13,591 bases of DNA from Halomonas halophila (GTDB taxonomy: Bacteria > Pseudomonadota > Gammaproteobacteria > Pseudomonadales > Halomonadaceae). The stretch lies in contig DJIP01000381.1 of the NCBI GenBank assembly GCA_002433675.1, positions 1 to 13,591 of the forward strand, written 5' to 3'. Shown here in pieces: positions 1 to 5,755 of the stretch; position 1 is the first letter of the stretch, and each line of letters opens with the position of its first letter. The translations under genes and the position numbers were made by a program. The notes under the pieces were generated by a model. That model was given only the letters and a program-made list of their open reading frames with translations, was not told where the DNA came from and ran no database searches.

Positions 1-1
1 C

Positions 2-490
2 GACTTTTCCCTGCCTTCAACCGAGCGCCGCCTGTGGGTCTTTGACCTGCGCCAGCCCAGGCTGATGTTTCGCGAATGGGTGAGCCACGGCAAGAACTCC
101 GGCGACGCCATGGCCACGCTGTTTTCCAACGTGCCCGAAAGCTACCAGTCGAGCATCGGACTGTTTCGCACCAAGAACAGCTATGTCGGCAGCAACGGCT
201 ATTCGCTGCGACTCGAGGGCCTGGAGCCGGGGGTCAACGACAACGCCTTCGATCGTGCCATCGTGATGCACGGTGCCGACTACGTCAGCCAGGAATTCAT
301 CGAGCGCACCGGGCGCATCGGTCGCAGCCACGGCTGCCCGGCGGTACGTACCGAGGTGGCGGTGCCCTTGATTAACAGCATCCGCGACAATCAGTACCTG
401 TTCACCTACTACCCGGACCAGCGTTGGCTCAACAATTCGGCCTTTCTGCGCTGTCCGAACAGCAGTGAGCGCCTGGCCCTCAACGACTGA
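2..490 (+). CDS. Murein L,D-transpeptidase catalytic domain protein (YkuD_2-like), 5' end outside window
   Basis: The reading frame is open from the left edge, so the gene starts upstream; the 162 visible residues end at TGA 488-490. The visible part fits the L,D-transpeptidase catalytic fold of the YkuD_2 type. Residues H90 (in HGADY) and the motif SHGCPAVR at 109-116 of the fragment carry the expected His and nucleophilic Cys (C112). Enzymes of this family act in the periplasm on tetrapeptide stems of peptidoglycan, making 3-3 crosslinks or attaching proteins. Any signal peptide would lie in the missing N-terminus, so export cannot be checked here. An internal ATG at 65 exists, but the homologous region clearly extends upstream of it (LWVFDLRQPRLMF), so it is not the start. 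Family assignment is firm; the exact reaction is inferred. Confidence 0.88.
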   Translation, partial: DFSLPSTERRLWVFDLRQPRLMFREWVSHGKNSGDAMATLFSNVPESYQSSIGLFRTKNSYVGSNGYSLRLEGLEPGVNDNAFDRAIVMHGADYVSQEFIERTGRIGRSHGCPAVRTEVAVPLINSIRDNQYLFTYYPDQRWLNNSAFLRCPNSSERLALND

Positions 491-520
491 GCCCATCACT
501 TGATGCTCCAGCATCGGCGT

Positions 521-539
521 CACCCGCCAGCGGCGGGTG
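521..539 (+). terminator. GC hairpin after the L,D-transpeptidase gene, possible terminator
   Basis: CACCCGCC (521-528) pairs perfectly with GGCGGGTG (532-539) across a 3-nt loop, 30 nt after the stop codon. What follows is a run of C rather than T, so it is not a classic intrinsic terminator. It may still stabilise the mRNA 3' end. Confidence 0.4.
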
Positions 540-614
540 GCCTCCCCCCCCTATGTTTTCCTCTTGCTCTCCTCTTGTTCGCAGTTCTGTTCGCATATCT
601 TCTTGAGTCATTCA

Positions 615-673
615 CTTCTCTCTTTCTCTTTCTCTTCCTCTTCCCTCTCTCTGCCTCTTCCTTCTCTCTTCTC
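615..673. repeat. 59-nt polypyrimidine tract on the + strand
   Basis: Between A614 and A674 only one purine (G653) occurs in 59 nt. The tract is built of irregular CTCTT/TCTTT units rather than one exact repeat. It sits between the hairpin at 521-539 and the promoter elements of the nitrate porter gene. Such a purine/pyrimidine strand asymmetry can form unusual DNA structure or vary in length by slippage; neither can be shown from one sequence. Confidence 0.75.
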
Positions 674-710
674 AGCGCACCTCTACCTTCTGCCTTCGGC
701 ACCAAGTCGG

Positions 711-727
711 CGCACAGGGGCGGTGTC
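711..727 (+). promoter_or_regulatory. Weak NtrC-like site upstream of the nitrate porter
   Basis: The stretch reads GCAC (712-715), seven bases, then GTG (723-725). This keeps the spacing of the enterobacterial NtrC site (TGCAC-N7-GTGCA) but loses outer bases of the right half. It lies about 130 bp upstream of the start site predicted from the -24/-12 element, a usual enhancer distance. One degenerate site is weak evidence. Confidence 0.27.
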
Positions 728-824
728 GAGTGCACAATGATGCAGCGCAATGATGCGATCCTGCTGAAGTGACATTCCGCATAAAGACCACAAGATGTTG
801 ATATTCCATGGCTTCAATAAAAAC

Positions 825-840
825 AGGCACCCCGCTTGCT
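825..840 (+). promoter_or_regulatory. Candidate sigma-54 (-24/-12) promoter of the nitrate porter
   Basis: The sequence AGGCACCCCGCTTGCT carries GG at 826-827 and GC at 838-839, exactly the invariant sigma-54 spacing, inside a good match to TGGCAC-N5-TTGCW. It predicts a transcript start near 851 and a leader of about 115 nt to the ATG at 966. I found no comparably good sigma-70 pair nearby. Sigma-54 control suits an assimilatory nitrate transporter under nitrogen regulation. Confidence 0.62.
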
Positions 841-965
841 TAATAGTGGTTAGCGAGAGCCAGACGTAGACCAGGCCCCCAGCGGTACGAGTGCGTCGGA
901 CCCGACCTTCAATGGCGAAGGCCACACAAGTTCGAGTGTTCGTCCACCCAGCGAGGGCTGTGTTC

Positions 966-2315
966 ATGAATCTGCGCAACAAGGCCAACAGGATTCGCCT
1001 GTTTTCCTTCTCGACTCCCCAGATGCGAGCCTTTCACTTCTCCTGGTTCGCCTTCCACCTGTGCTTCTTCGGCTGGTTCGGCATCGCGCCGTTGATGGCC
1101 GTGGTCAGAGATGACCTGGGACTGACCAAGACCCAGATCGGCAACACCATCATCGCCTCGGTGGCCATTACGGTGATCGTGCGCCTGGCCATCGGCGTCC
1201 TGTGTGACCGTATCGGGCCACGCCTGGCCTACACCTGGCTGCTGTGCCTGGGCGCCATCCCGGTGATGAGCATCGGTTTCGCCGACAGCTTCGAGTCCTT
1301 TCTGATGGCCCGCCTGGCCATCGGCGCGATCGGCGCCTCCTTCGTCATCACCCAGTACCACACCTCGGTGATGTTCGCGCCCAACGTCGTGGGTACGGCC
1401 AACGCCACCTCCGCCGGCTGGGGCAACCTGGGCGGCGGTACCACCCAGATCCTGATGCCGTTGATCTTCTCTGGCCTTTTGATGCTGGGCGTCAGCGAGA
1501 CCCTGGGCTGGCGCCTGGCCATGGTGGTCCCCGGTGTGGTGATGTTCATCGCCGGCCTGTGCTACTACCGCTTCACCCAGGACGCGCCCGACGGCAACTT
1601 CAAGGATCTGCGCGCACGCGGCGAATTGCCGGAAGCCGCCGGCGAGGGCTCCATGTCCAGCACCTTCGGCGCCGCCGCCCGGGATATCCGCGTGTGGGCA
1701 CTATTCGTGGTCTATGCCGCCTGTTTTGGCGTCGAACTCACCATCAACAACATCGCCGCCATCTACTTCTTCGACAACTTCGACCTGACCCTGGCCACCG
1801 CCGGCATGATCGCCGGACTGTTCGGCCTGATGAACCTGTTCGCCCGCACCATGGGTGGGGTCTTCTCCGACCTGTTCGCCCGCAACGCCGGGCTCAAGGG
1901 CCGCGTGCGCTGGCTGTTCATCGCCATGCTGTGTGAGGGGGTGGCGCTGATGTTCTTCTCCCAGATGCACGTGCTGGCGCTGGCCATCGGCCTGATGCTG
2001 GTGTTCAGCCTGTTCGTGCAGATGGCCGAAGGCGCCACCTTCGGCGTGGTGCCCTTCATCAACCGTCGCGCTCTCGGCGCGGTGGCCGGCATCGTCGGCG
2101 CCGGCGGCAACGCCGGGGCGGTGGCGGCGGGCTTCCTGTTCCGCTCCGAATCGATCAGCTACCAGCAGGGTCTGTTCTACCTGGGCGCAGCGGTGATCCT
2201 GGCCTCGCTGTGCGCGCTGCTGGTGCGCTTCAGTCCCGAGGTCGAAGCCGAAGAAGCCGCCGCCTATGAACAGGCTGCCTCAGGCGAGACCAGCAGTGCA
2301 CTGTCACTGCGCTGA
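966..2315 (+). CDS. NarK/NasA-family nitrate/nitrite porter (MFS)
   Basis: A 449-residue inner-membrane transporter of the nitrate/nitrite porter branch of the major facilitator superfamily. Both nitrate signatures are present: GWGNLGGG at 151-158 and GAGGNAGA at 378-385. R73 in TM2 and R294 in NLFART match the two substrate-binding arginines known from E. coli NarK. About twelve hydrophobic segments are visible. The segment around residues 254-268 (FGVELTINNIAAIYF) resembles assimilatory NasA/NRT2-type porters more than respiratory NarK. The start at 966 is chosen because GAGGG (953-957) stands 8 nt before the ATG; in-frame GTG 891 and ATG 912 lack a ribosome site and would add a non-conserved N-terminus. 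No nitrate or nitrite reductase gene lies in the window, so nitrate versus nitrite preference and direction are inferred. A terminator follows. Confidence 0.93.
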   Translation: MNLRNKANRIRLFSFSTPQMRAFHFSWFAFHLCFFGWFGIAPLMAVVRDDLGLTKTQIGNTIIASVAITVIVRLAIGVLCDRIGPRLAYTWLLCLGAIPVMSIGFADSFESFLMARLAIGAIGASFVITQYHTSVMFAPNVVGTANATSAGWGNLGGGTTQILMPLIFSGLLMLGVSETLGWRLAMVVPGVVMFIAGLCYYRFTQDAPDGNFKDLRARGELPEAAGEGSMSSTFGAAARDIRVWALFVVYAACFGVELTINNIAAIYFFDNFDLTLATAGMIAGLFGLMNLFARTMGGVFSDLFARNAGLKGRVRWLFIAMLCEGVALMFFSQMHVLALAIGLMLVFSLFVQMAEGATFGVVPFINRRALGAVAGIVGAGGNAGAVAAGFLFRSESISYQQGLFYLGAAVILASLCALLVRFSPEVEAEEAAAYEQAASGETSSALSLR

Positions 2316-2348
2316 ACGCTCTGTTACGACGCCTTGATTGATGACCTG

Positions 2349-2373
2349 GGCCCGGCAACCTGCCGGGCCTTTT
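2349..2373 (+). terminator. Intrinsic terminator of the nitrate porter gene
   Basis: GGCCCGGCA (2349-2357) pairs perfectly with TGCCGGGCC (2361-2369) across a 3-nt ACC loop and is followed directly by TTTT. It begins 34 nt after the stop codon, so the porter gene is monocistronic and the SDR gene downstream needs its own promoter. Confidence 0.85.
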
Positions 2374-2592
2374 CGTACCGGGAACGGCCGGGCGGGCGCT
2401 TGTACCGCAGGCCAAACGCCGACACCCGACGCTCCTGTTCGTCTTGTCTTGCCAGGCAATCGGCAAAAGATGCCCCTTGAAAGACGCAGACACCGCCCGA
2501 AGGATTGCAACAAAGGCAATGGGCGAGCATGCTGAATCAATCATACAGGGATAGCCCATCAAGCCCCGTCACCGAGACACCAGGAGGAAGCG

Positions 2593-3282
2593 ATGCGAGA
2601 ACGAGTGTTGCTGATCACCGGAGCGTCAAGCGGCATCGGGGCCGCCACGGCCAGGGCGGCCGCTCGAGAGGGCTATCATCTCGTCCTGGCGGCCCGGTCA
2701 AAGGATGGTCTCGAGGCCCTGGCACAAGAGCTGGGACCAGAGAACGTGCTGACGGTTAGCGTCGATGTGACCGACCTCGAGGCCCAGAAGACCATGGTGG
2801 ACGAGACGCTCGAGCGTTTCGGTCGTCTCGACGCGGTGTTCGCCAACGCCGGACGCGGTGGCTCTCCCGGCGGCTTCAGCGAGGCCGATCCGGAAAGCTG
2901 GAAGTCGATGCTGATGACCAACGTGTACGGGCTGGGGCTGACCATCCAGGCCTGTCTGCCCGCGCTCAGGCGTAGCCACGGGCATATCCTGCTGACCGGC
3001 TCAGCGGCGGGGCGCACCACCATCCCCGGTTCCATGTACGGTGCCACCAAGTGGGCGGTCTCCGGTATCGGCTACAATCTGCGCGAGGAACTGCGCGGCA
3101 GCGGCATCCGTGTCACCCTCATCGAGCCCGGCATGGTCAACACCCCCTTCTTCGATGAACCACCGGAGCATGCACTGGAAGATCGTGACGTCGCCAACGC
3201 CGTGATGTACGCCATCTCCCAGCCGCACCATGTCGACGTCAACGAGATCCTGGTGCGTCCCACCCCTCCACTGGAAGAGTGA
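2593..3282 (+). CDS. Short-chain dehydrogenase/reductase (classical SDR), substrate unknown
   Basis: A 229-residue cytosolic NAD(P)-dependent oxidoreductase with a Rossmann fold. The cofactor motif TGASSGIG is at 9-16, NAG at 85-87, and the catalytic set N110, S137, Y149 and K153 (YGATK) is complete, followed by PG at 179-180. Length is slightly short of the usual 250 residues. R35 after the second strand (LAARS) hints at NADP(H) rather than NAD(H). The start is fixed by AGGAGG (2582-2587), close before ATG 2593. The peroxiredoxin gene follows after 65 nt on the same strand, so the two may share a transcript. Among SDRs the reaction cannot be predicted from these motifs; YdfG-like dehydrogenases are a possible comparison. 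Confidence 0.92.
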   Translation: MRERVLLITGASSGIGAATARAAAREGYHLVLAARSKDGLEALAQELGPENVLTVSVDVTDLEAQKTMVDETLERFGRLDAVFANAGRGGSPGGFSEADPESWKSMLMTNVYGLGLTIQACLPALRRSHGHILLTGSAAGRTTIPGSMYGATKWAVSGIGYNLREELRGSGIRVTLIEPGMVNTPFFDEPPEHALEDRDVANAVMYAISQPHHVDVNEILVRPTPPLEE

Positions 3283-3347
3283 ACGTCTTCACTCTTGGGA
3301 CACCACCGTCACTGATGCGACTTTCACCACACCCTGATGGAGACCTC

Positions 3348-3827
3348 ATGACCATTGCTACCGGCGAGCGCCTGCCCGACGTGACCCTCTTTACCAACGG
3401 CGACAAGGGTCCAGAGTCACTGACCACCGACGCCTTCTTTTCGGGGCGCAAGGTGGTGCTTTTCGCGGTCCCCGGCGCCTTCACTCCGGGCTGTTCCAAC
3501 ACCCATATGCCCGGCTTCGTGGTCAACGCCGACAAGCTTCTGGACAAGGCCGATGCGGTCGCCTGTCTGGCGGTCAATGACGCCTTCGTCTTGGGCGCCT
3601 GGCAGAAGGACCAGAACGCCGAGGCGATCACCATGCTGGCCGACGGCAACGCCGACTTCACCCGAGCCATCGGCATGGACAAGGACGCCAGTGCCGCAGG
3701 CATGGGCGTGCGCAGCCTGCGCTACGCGATGATCGTCAACGACGGTGTGGTCGAGTACCTGGGCGTCGACACCGAGCGCGGCGTGATCGAGGCGTCCAGT
3801 GCCGAGACGGTGCTGGCCAAGCTCTAA
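3348..3827 (+). CDS. Prx5-type peroxiredoxin
   Basis: A 159-residue thiol peroxidase of the Prx5 subfamily, reducing hydrogen peroxide and organic hydroperoxides in the cytosol. The active-site loop PGAFTPGCS at 42-50 gives the peroxidatic cysteine C49 with T46; R125 in RSLRYA is the conserved active-site arginine. C73 (VACLAVND) is the only other cysteine and lies in the position usually regarded as non-resolving, so the protein probably works as a 1-Cys enzyme recycled by glutaredoxin or glutathione; this is family inference. The start at 3348 has GGAG at 3339-3342. An upstream in-frame ATG at 3279 overlaps the SDR stop region and has no homologous N-terminus. No fused glutaredoxin domain is present. 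Confidence 0.94.
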   Translation: MTIATGERLPDVTLFTNGDKGPESLTTDAFFSGRKVVLFAVPGAFTPGCSNTHMPGFVVNADKLLDKADAVACLAVNDAFVLGAWQKDQNAEAITMLADGNADFTRAIGMDKDASAAGMGVRSLRYAMIVNDGVVEYLGVDTERGVIEASSAETVLAKL

Positions 3828-3869
3828 GGCTTGTACGAAAAGTGCCTGAGCTCGGTGTAATACGGCGTT

Positions 3870-3944
3870 AAAAATCGGCTGGTGCGCCAGCCCGGTCAAC
3901 ATGCTCATTTACCCCCCGTAAACTGCGCTGTCTCACCGATTTTT
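3870..3944. repeat. Wide inverted repeat enclosing a small hairpin
   Basis: AAAAATCGG (3870-3878) is the exact reverse complement of CCGATTTTT (3936-3944), 57 nt apart. Overlapping the left arm is a tight hairpin, GGCTGG (3877-3882) with CCAGCC (3887-3892) and a 4-nt loop. The right arm ends in T5, so a long-loop fold could act as a weak terminator after the peroxiredoxin gene; the two folds exclude each other at 3877-3878. Confidence 0.4.
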
Positions 3945-4002
3945 GCCTTGTCTAACCTTCGCTCGTCGACTTTTCGGACTGAGCCTAGCCCCGCCGGCAA
4001 GC

Positions 4003-4020
4003 CGAGTCGAAATCGACTCG
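4003..4020. promoter_or_regulatory. Perfect palindrome, candidate upstream activator site 1
   Basis: CGAGTCGAAATCGACTCG is a perfect 18-bp palindrome. Its centre is about 120 bp upstream of the start site predicted from the sigma-54 promoter at 4106-4121, the normal range for an enhancer-binding protein. The 16-bp core GAGTCG-AAAT-CGACTC has the same architecture as the palindrome at 5450-5465. It does not resemble an NtrC site, so the regulator encoded at 7463-8938 is the likelier ligand. Confidence 0.6.
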
Positions 4021-4030
4021 ATCGTGTTAC

Positions 4031-4042
4031 AAGTCGTGACTT
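4031..4042. promoter_or_regulatory. Second inverted repeat, candidate weaker activator site
   Basis: AAGTC-GT-GACTT is a perfect 12-bp inverted repeat, 25 bp (centre to centre) downstream of the palindrome at 4003-4020 and about 95 bp upstream of the predicted start site. Its half-site (AAGTCG) resembles GAGTCG but the arms are closer together. It may be a second, weaker site for the same protein; this is inference. Confidence 0.38.
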
Positions 4043-4105
4043 TTGACGCCACTCTGCACCCAATCACATAGCTATAAATCTGTTTTACTTTCACTTTTCT
4101 GTATT

Positions 4106-4121
4106 TGGCACGTAAATGGCT
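4106..4121 (+). promoter_or_regulatory. Sigma-54 (-24/-12) promoter of the amidohydrolase-symporter operon
   Basis: TGGCACGTAAATGGCT matches TGGCACG-N4-TTGCW at all but one position, with GG at 4107-4108 and GC at 4119-4120 in exact spacing. Transcription should start near 4132, 32 nt before ATG 4164. This rules out the in-frame ATG at 4116, which lies inside the promoter. Confidence 0.85.
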
Positions 4122-4163
4122 TTGTGGTTTGGCATAACACCAAATCACAAGGAATCTCCTGCC

Positions 4164-5417
4164 ATGTCATCGACACCCCACCGTTCCATCGATATCGACG
4201 CCAACCGCCTGTGGGACAGCCTGATGCAGATGGCCGAGGTCGGCCCTTCTCCCAACGGCGGCAGCCGCCGTCTTGCCATGACCCCTGAAGATGCCGATGG
4301 GCGCCGCCTGCTGCTGGACTGGGTCGAGGCGCTGGGCTGCACCTGGCAACGTGACAAGGCCGGCAACCTGTTTATCCGGCGTGCCGGACGCGAGGACCAC
4401 CTGCCCCCGGTGTCCATGGGCAGCCACCTGGATACCCAGCCGCTGGGCGGCCGCTTCGACGGCGTGCTCGGGGTACTGGCGGGCCTGGAGGTGCTGCGCA
4501 GCCTGCACGACAACGCCATCACCACCCGCCGGCCGCTGTCGTTGATCGTCTGGACCAACGAGGAAGGCAGCCGCTTCGCCCCGGCCATGGGCGGCAGCGG
4601 CGTGTGGACCGGCCGCCTCGATGAGGCGACCTTCTTCGGCGCCAGCGACAGCAAGGGCGTCACCCTGGGCGAGGCCATCGCGGCCTGCGGCGAGGCCGGC
4701 GATCTGCCCCTGGGCGAACCCGAGCTCGACGCCTACTTCGAGCTGCACATCGAACAGGGCCCGGTACTCGAGGAGCAGGGCCATCCCCTCGGCATCGTCA
4801 CCGGGGTCCAGGGTATCCGCTGGTACGACCTGAGTCTGCGCGGCCAGTCCGCCCACGCGGGCCCCACGCCGATGAGCTATCGCCGCGACCCGCTGCTCGC
4901 CGCCACCACAATGATCCAGCGCATGCGCGAGGTGGTCATGGCGGATCCGGACGGCGCAGCGCGCCTGACCGTGGGCGACTTTCAGGTGGTGGAACCCTCG
5001 CGCAACGTGGTCCCCGGCGAGGTCCGCCTGCTGCTGGACCTGCGCCACGTCAGCGACGAGCGCCTCGATGCGCTGGATGCCGAACTGGAACGCCTGGCCA
5101 GGGACGCCGCCGACGCCGAGGGCGTGGCGCTGACGTTCGAGCGTCGCTGGCATTCTCCGGTCACCCCCTTCGACGACGCCCTGATCGACTCCCTGCGCGA
5201 GGCGGTCAAGTCGCGCGAGCTCGATGCCCCCTGCATGATGAGCGGTGCCGGGCATGACGCCGTGCACCTGTCCCACGTCACCCCCACGGTGATGATCTTC
5301 GTGCCCTGCCGCGACGGCATCAGCCACAACGAGGCCGAATACGCCGAGCCTGAGCACTGCGCGCTGGGCACCCAACTGCTGTGCGACGCGGTGCTGGCAC
5401 GCGCCGAGCGCGACTGA
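4164..5417 (+). CDS. Zn-dependent hydantoinase/carbamoylase-family amidohydrolase (N-carbamoyl amino acid or ureido acid hydrolase)
   Basis: A 417-residue member of the M20 metallopeptidase-like family that includes L-carbamoylase, beta-ureidopropionase and allantoate amidohydrolase; these cleave a ureido group to release CO2, ammonia and an amino acid. Predicted metal ligands are H88 (GSHLDT), D99 (RFDG), E134 (NEEG), H195 (ELHIEQG) and H388 (GISHNE), with E133 as general base. N281 and R294 fit the pair that binds the substrate carboxylate. The GSHLDTQPLGGRFDGVLG signature looks more like carbamoylase/beta-ureidopropionase than allantoate amidohydrolase (usually GSHxDTVxNGGxYDG), but this does not fix the substrate. 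AAGGAA at 4149-4154 precedes ATG 4164, whose leader begins at the sigma-54 start. The co-directional small protein and symporter downstream suggest uptake of the same substrate. No hydantoinase gene is adjacent. Confidence 0.92.
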   Translation: MSSTPHRSIDIDANRLWDSLMQMAEVGPSPNGGSRRLAMTPEDADGRRLLLDWVEALGCTWQRDKAGNLFIRRAGREDHLPPVSMGSHLDTQPLGGRFDGVLGVLAGLEVLRSLHDNAITTRRPLSLIVWTNEEGSRFAPAMGGSGVWTGRLDEATFFGASDSKGVTLGEAIAACGEAGDLPLGEPELDAYFELHIEQGPVLEEQGHPLGIVTGVQGIRWYDLSLRGQSAHAGPTPMSYRRDPLLAATTMIQRMREVVMADPDGAARLTVGDFQVVEPSRNVVPGEVRLLLDLRHVSDERLDALDAELERLARDAADAEGVALTFERRWHSPVTPFDDALIDSLREAVKSRELDAPCMMSGAGHDAVHLSHVTPTVMIFVPCRDGISHNEAEYAEPEHCALGTQLLCDAVLARAERD

Positions 5418-5449
5418 GCTCGCCATCAGCGCCCTGCTGAACCGACAAT

Positions 5450-5465
5450 GAATCGTTTTCGATTC
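5450..5465. promoter_or_regulatory. Palindrome of the same architecture as activator site 1
   Basis: GAATCG-TTTT-CGATTC is a perfect 16-bp palindrome, 33 nt after the hydrolase stop codon and 90 nt before the small membrane protein. With 4004-4019 it defines GARTCG-N4-CGAYTC with an A/T centre. I could not find a correctly spaced -24/-12 element between it and ATG 5555 (the closest GG-GC pair, 5514-5526, is one base short), so its role is open. It could also form a short RNA hairpin. Confidence 0.5.
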
Positions 5466-5516
5466 GCCGAGTCGGGATAGCATCACAAGGTCCTTTGCCA
5501 CCTCGGCCGACTCGGC
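5466..5516. repeat. 10-bp inverted repeat in the hydrolase-symporter gap
   Basis: GCCGAGTCGG (5466-5475) is the exact reverse complement of CCGACTCGGC (5507-5516), separated by 31 nt. Its first nine bases repeat those at 4001-4009, in the left arm of activator site 1. As RNA it could form a hairpin with a large loop between two genes of the operon; as DNA it offers two more GAGTCG half-sites. No T run follows, so it is not an obvious terminator. Confidence 0.55.
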
Positions 5517-5554
5517 CCCCGAATGCTCAGGCCATTCACAACAAGAGATACCTT

Positions 5555-5755
5555 ATGGACATCAACTCCCATGTGCTGCTGCTGTTTGCCAACGCCTTTC
5601 TGACCACCGCCCTGTCGGTGGTCATCGTCGGCGTCATCCTGCTGCGCGAATACCGCCCGACCATTCGTCGCCTGAAGGACGAGGCTGCCGCTTCCTCCTC
5701 GGCCGACACGACCAACCACAACAAGACTTCATCTGACCTGAGAGACCTGTCATGA
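5555..5755 (+). CDS. Small single-span membrane protein, putative symporter accessory subunit
   Basis: A 66-residue protein of no family I recognise. Residues about 7-30 (LLLFANAFLTTALSVVIVGVILL) form one hydrophobic span; a basic patch follows (REYRPTIRRLK), which by the positive-inside rule puts the C-terminus in the cytosol, then a polar, Ser/Ala/Asn-rich tail. The start at 5555 is supported by AAGAG at 5543-5547, 7 nt upstream; in-frame extension toward 5495 has no ribosome site and a proline-rich, non-hydrophobic sequence. Its TGA overlaps the ATG of the symporter (ATGA at 5752-5755), so the two are probably translationally coupled and made in fixed proportion. By analogy with small partners of other SSS transporters (DUF485 with ActP, DUF997 with PanF, DUF4212), an accessory subunit is likely; this is inference. 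Confidence 0.8.
   Translation: MDINSHVLLLFANAFLTTALSVVIVGVILLREYRPTIRRLKDEAAASSSADTTNHNKTSSDLRDLS

Larger units (their letters stand above)
491..965. other. 475-nt intergenic region upstream of the nitrate porter gene
   Basis: I see no credible gene on either strand: the short open frames here have low-complexity translations produced by the C/T tract. The region holds, in order, a GC-rich hairpin (521-539), a pyrimidine tract (615-673), a weak NtrC-like site (711-727), a -24/-12 promoter (825-840) and a leader of about 115 nt before the ATG at 966. It is less GC-rich than the coding DNA on either side, notably from about 775 to 850. Confidence 0.6.
3828..4163. other. 336-nt regulatory intergenic region before the amidohydrolase gene
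   Basis: No credible gene. It contains a small hairpin and a wide inverted repeat just after the peroxiredoxin gene (3870-3944), two palindromes (4003-4020 and 4031-4042), an AT-rich stretch (about 4060-4105) and a sigma-54 promoter (4106-4121). The order palindromes, AT-rich spacer, -24/-12 is the layout of activator sites, a bend region and a sigma-54 promoter. TTGACG at 4043-4048 could be a -35 element, but no good -10 stands at the right spacing. Confidence 0.65.

Noticed and set aside
520..750. Small Arg/Lys-rich minus-strand open frame across the pyrimidine tract
   Set aside because: The composition (runs of K/R/E) is simply the translation of the purine-rich strand; no ribosome site or family likeness.
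891..965. Longer N-terminus for the nitrate porter from GTG 891 or ATG 912
   Set aside because: No ribosome site before either codon and no family-like sequence; GAGGG stands 8 nt before ATG 966, where the porter sequence begins.
3279..3347. Peroxiredoxin start at ATG 3279
   Set aside because: It overlaps the SDR stop codon and adds 23 residues absent from Prx5 proteins; ATG 3348 has GGAG at 3339-3342 just upstream.
4116..4163. Amidohydrolase start at ATG 4116
   Set aside because: That codon lies inside the -12 element of the sigma-54 promoter; the predicted transcript starts at about 4132.
4167..5501. 444-codon minus-strand open frame opposite the amidohydrolase
   Set aside because: The plus strand has complete catalytic motifs; the antisense product is low-complexity and His/Gln/Ala-rich, typical of a shadow frame.
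5505..5527. Sigma-54 promoter before the small membrane protein
   Set aside because: The closest GG-GC pair (5514-5515 and 5525-5526) is one base short of the required spacing.
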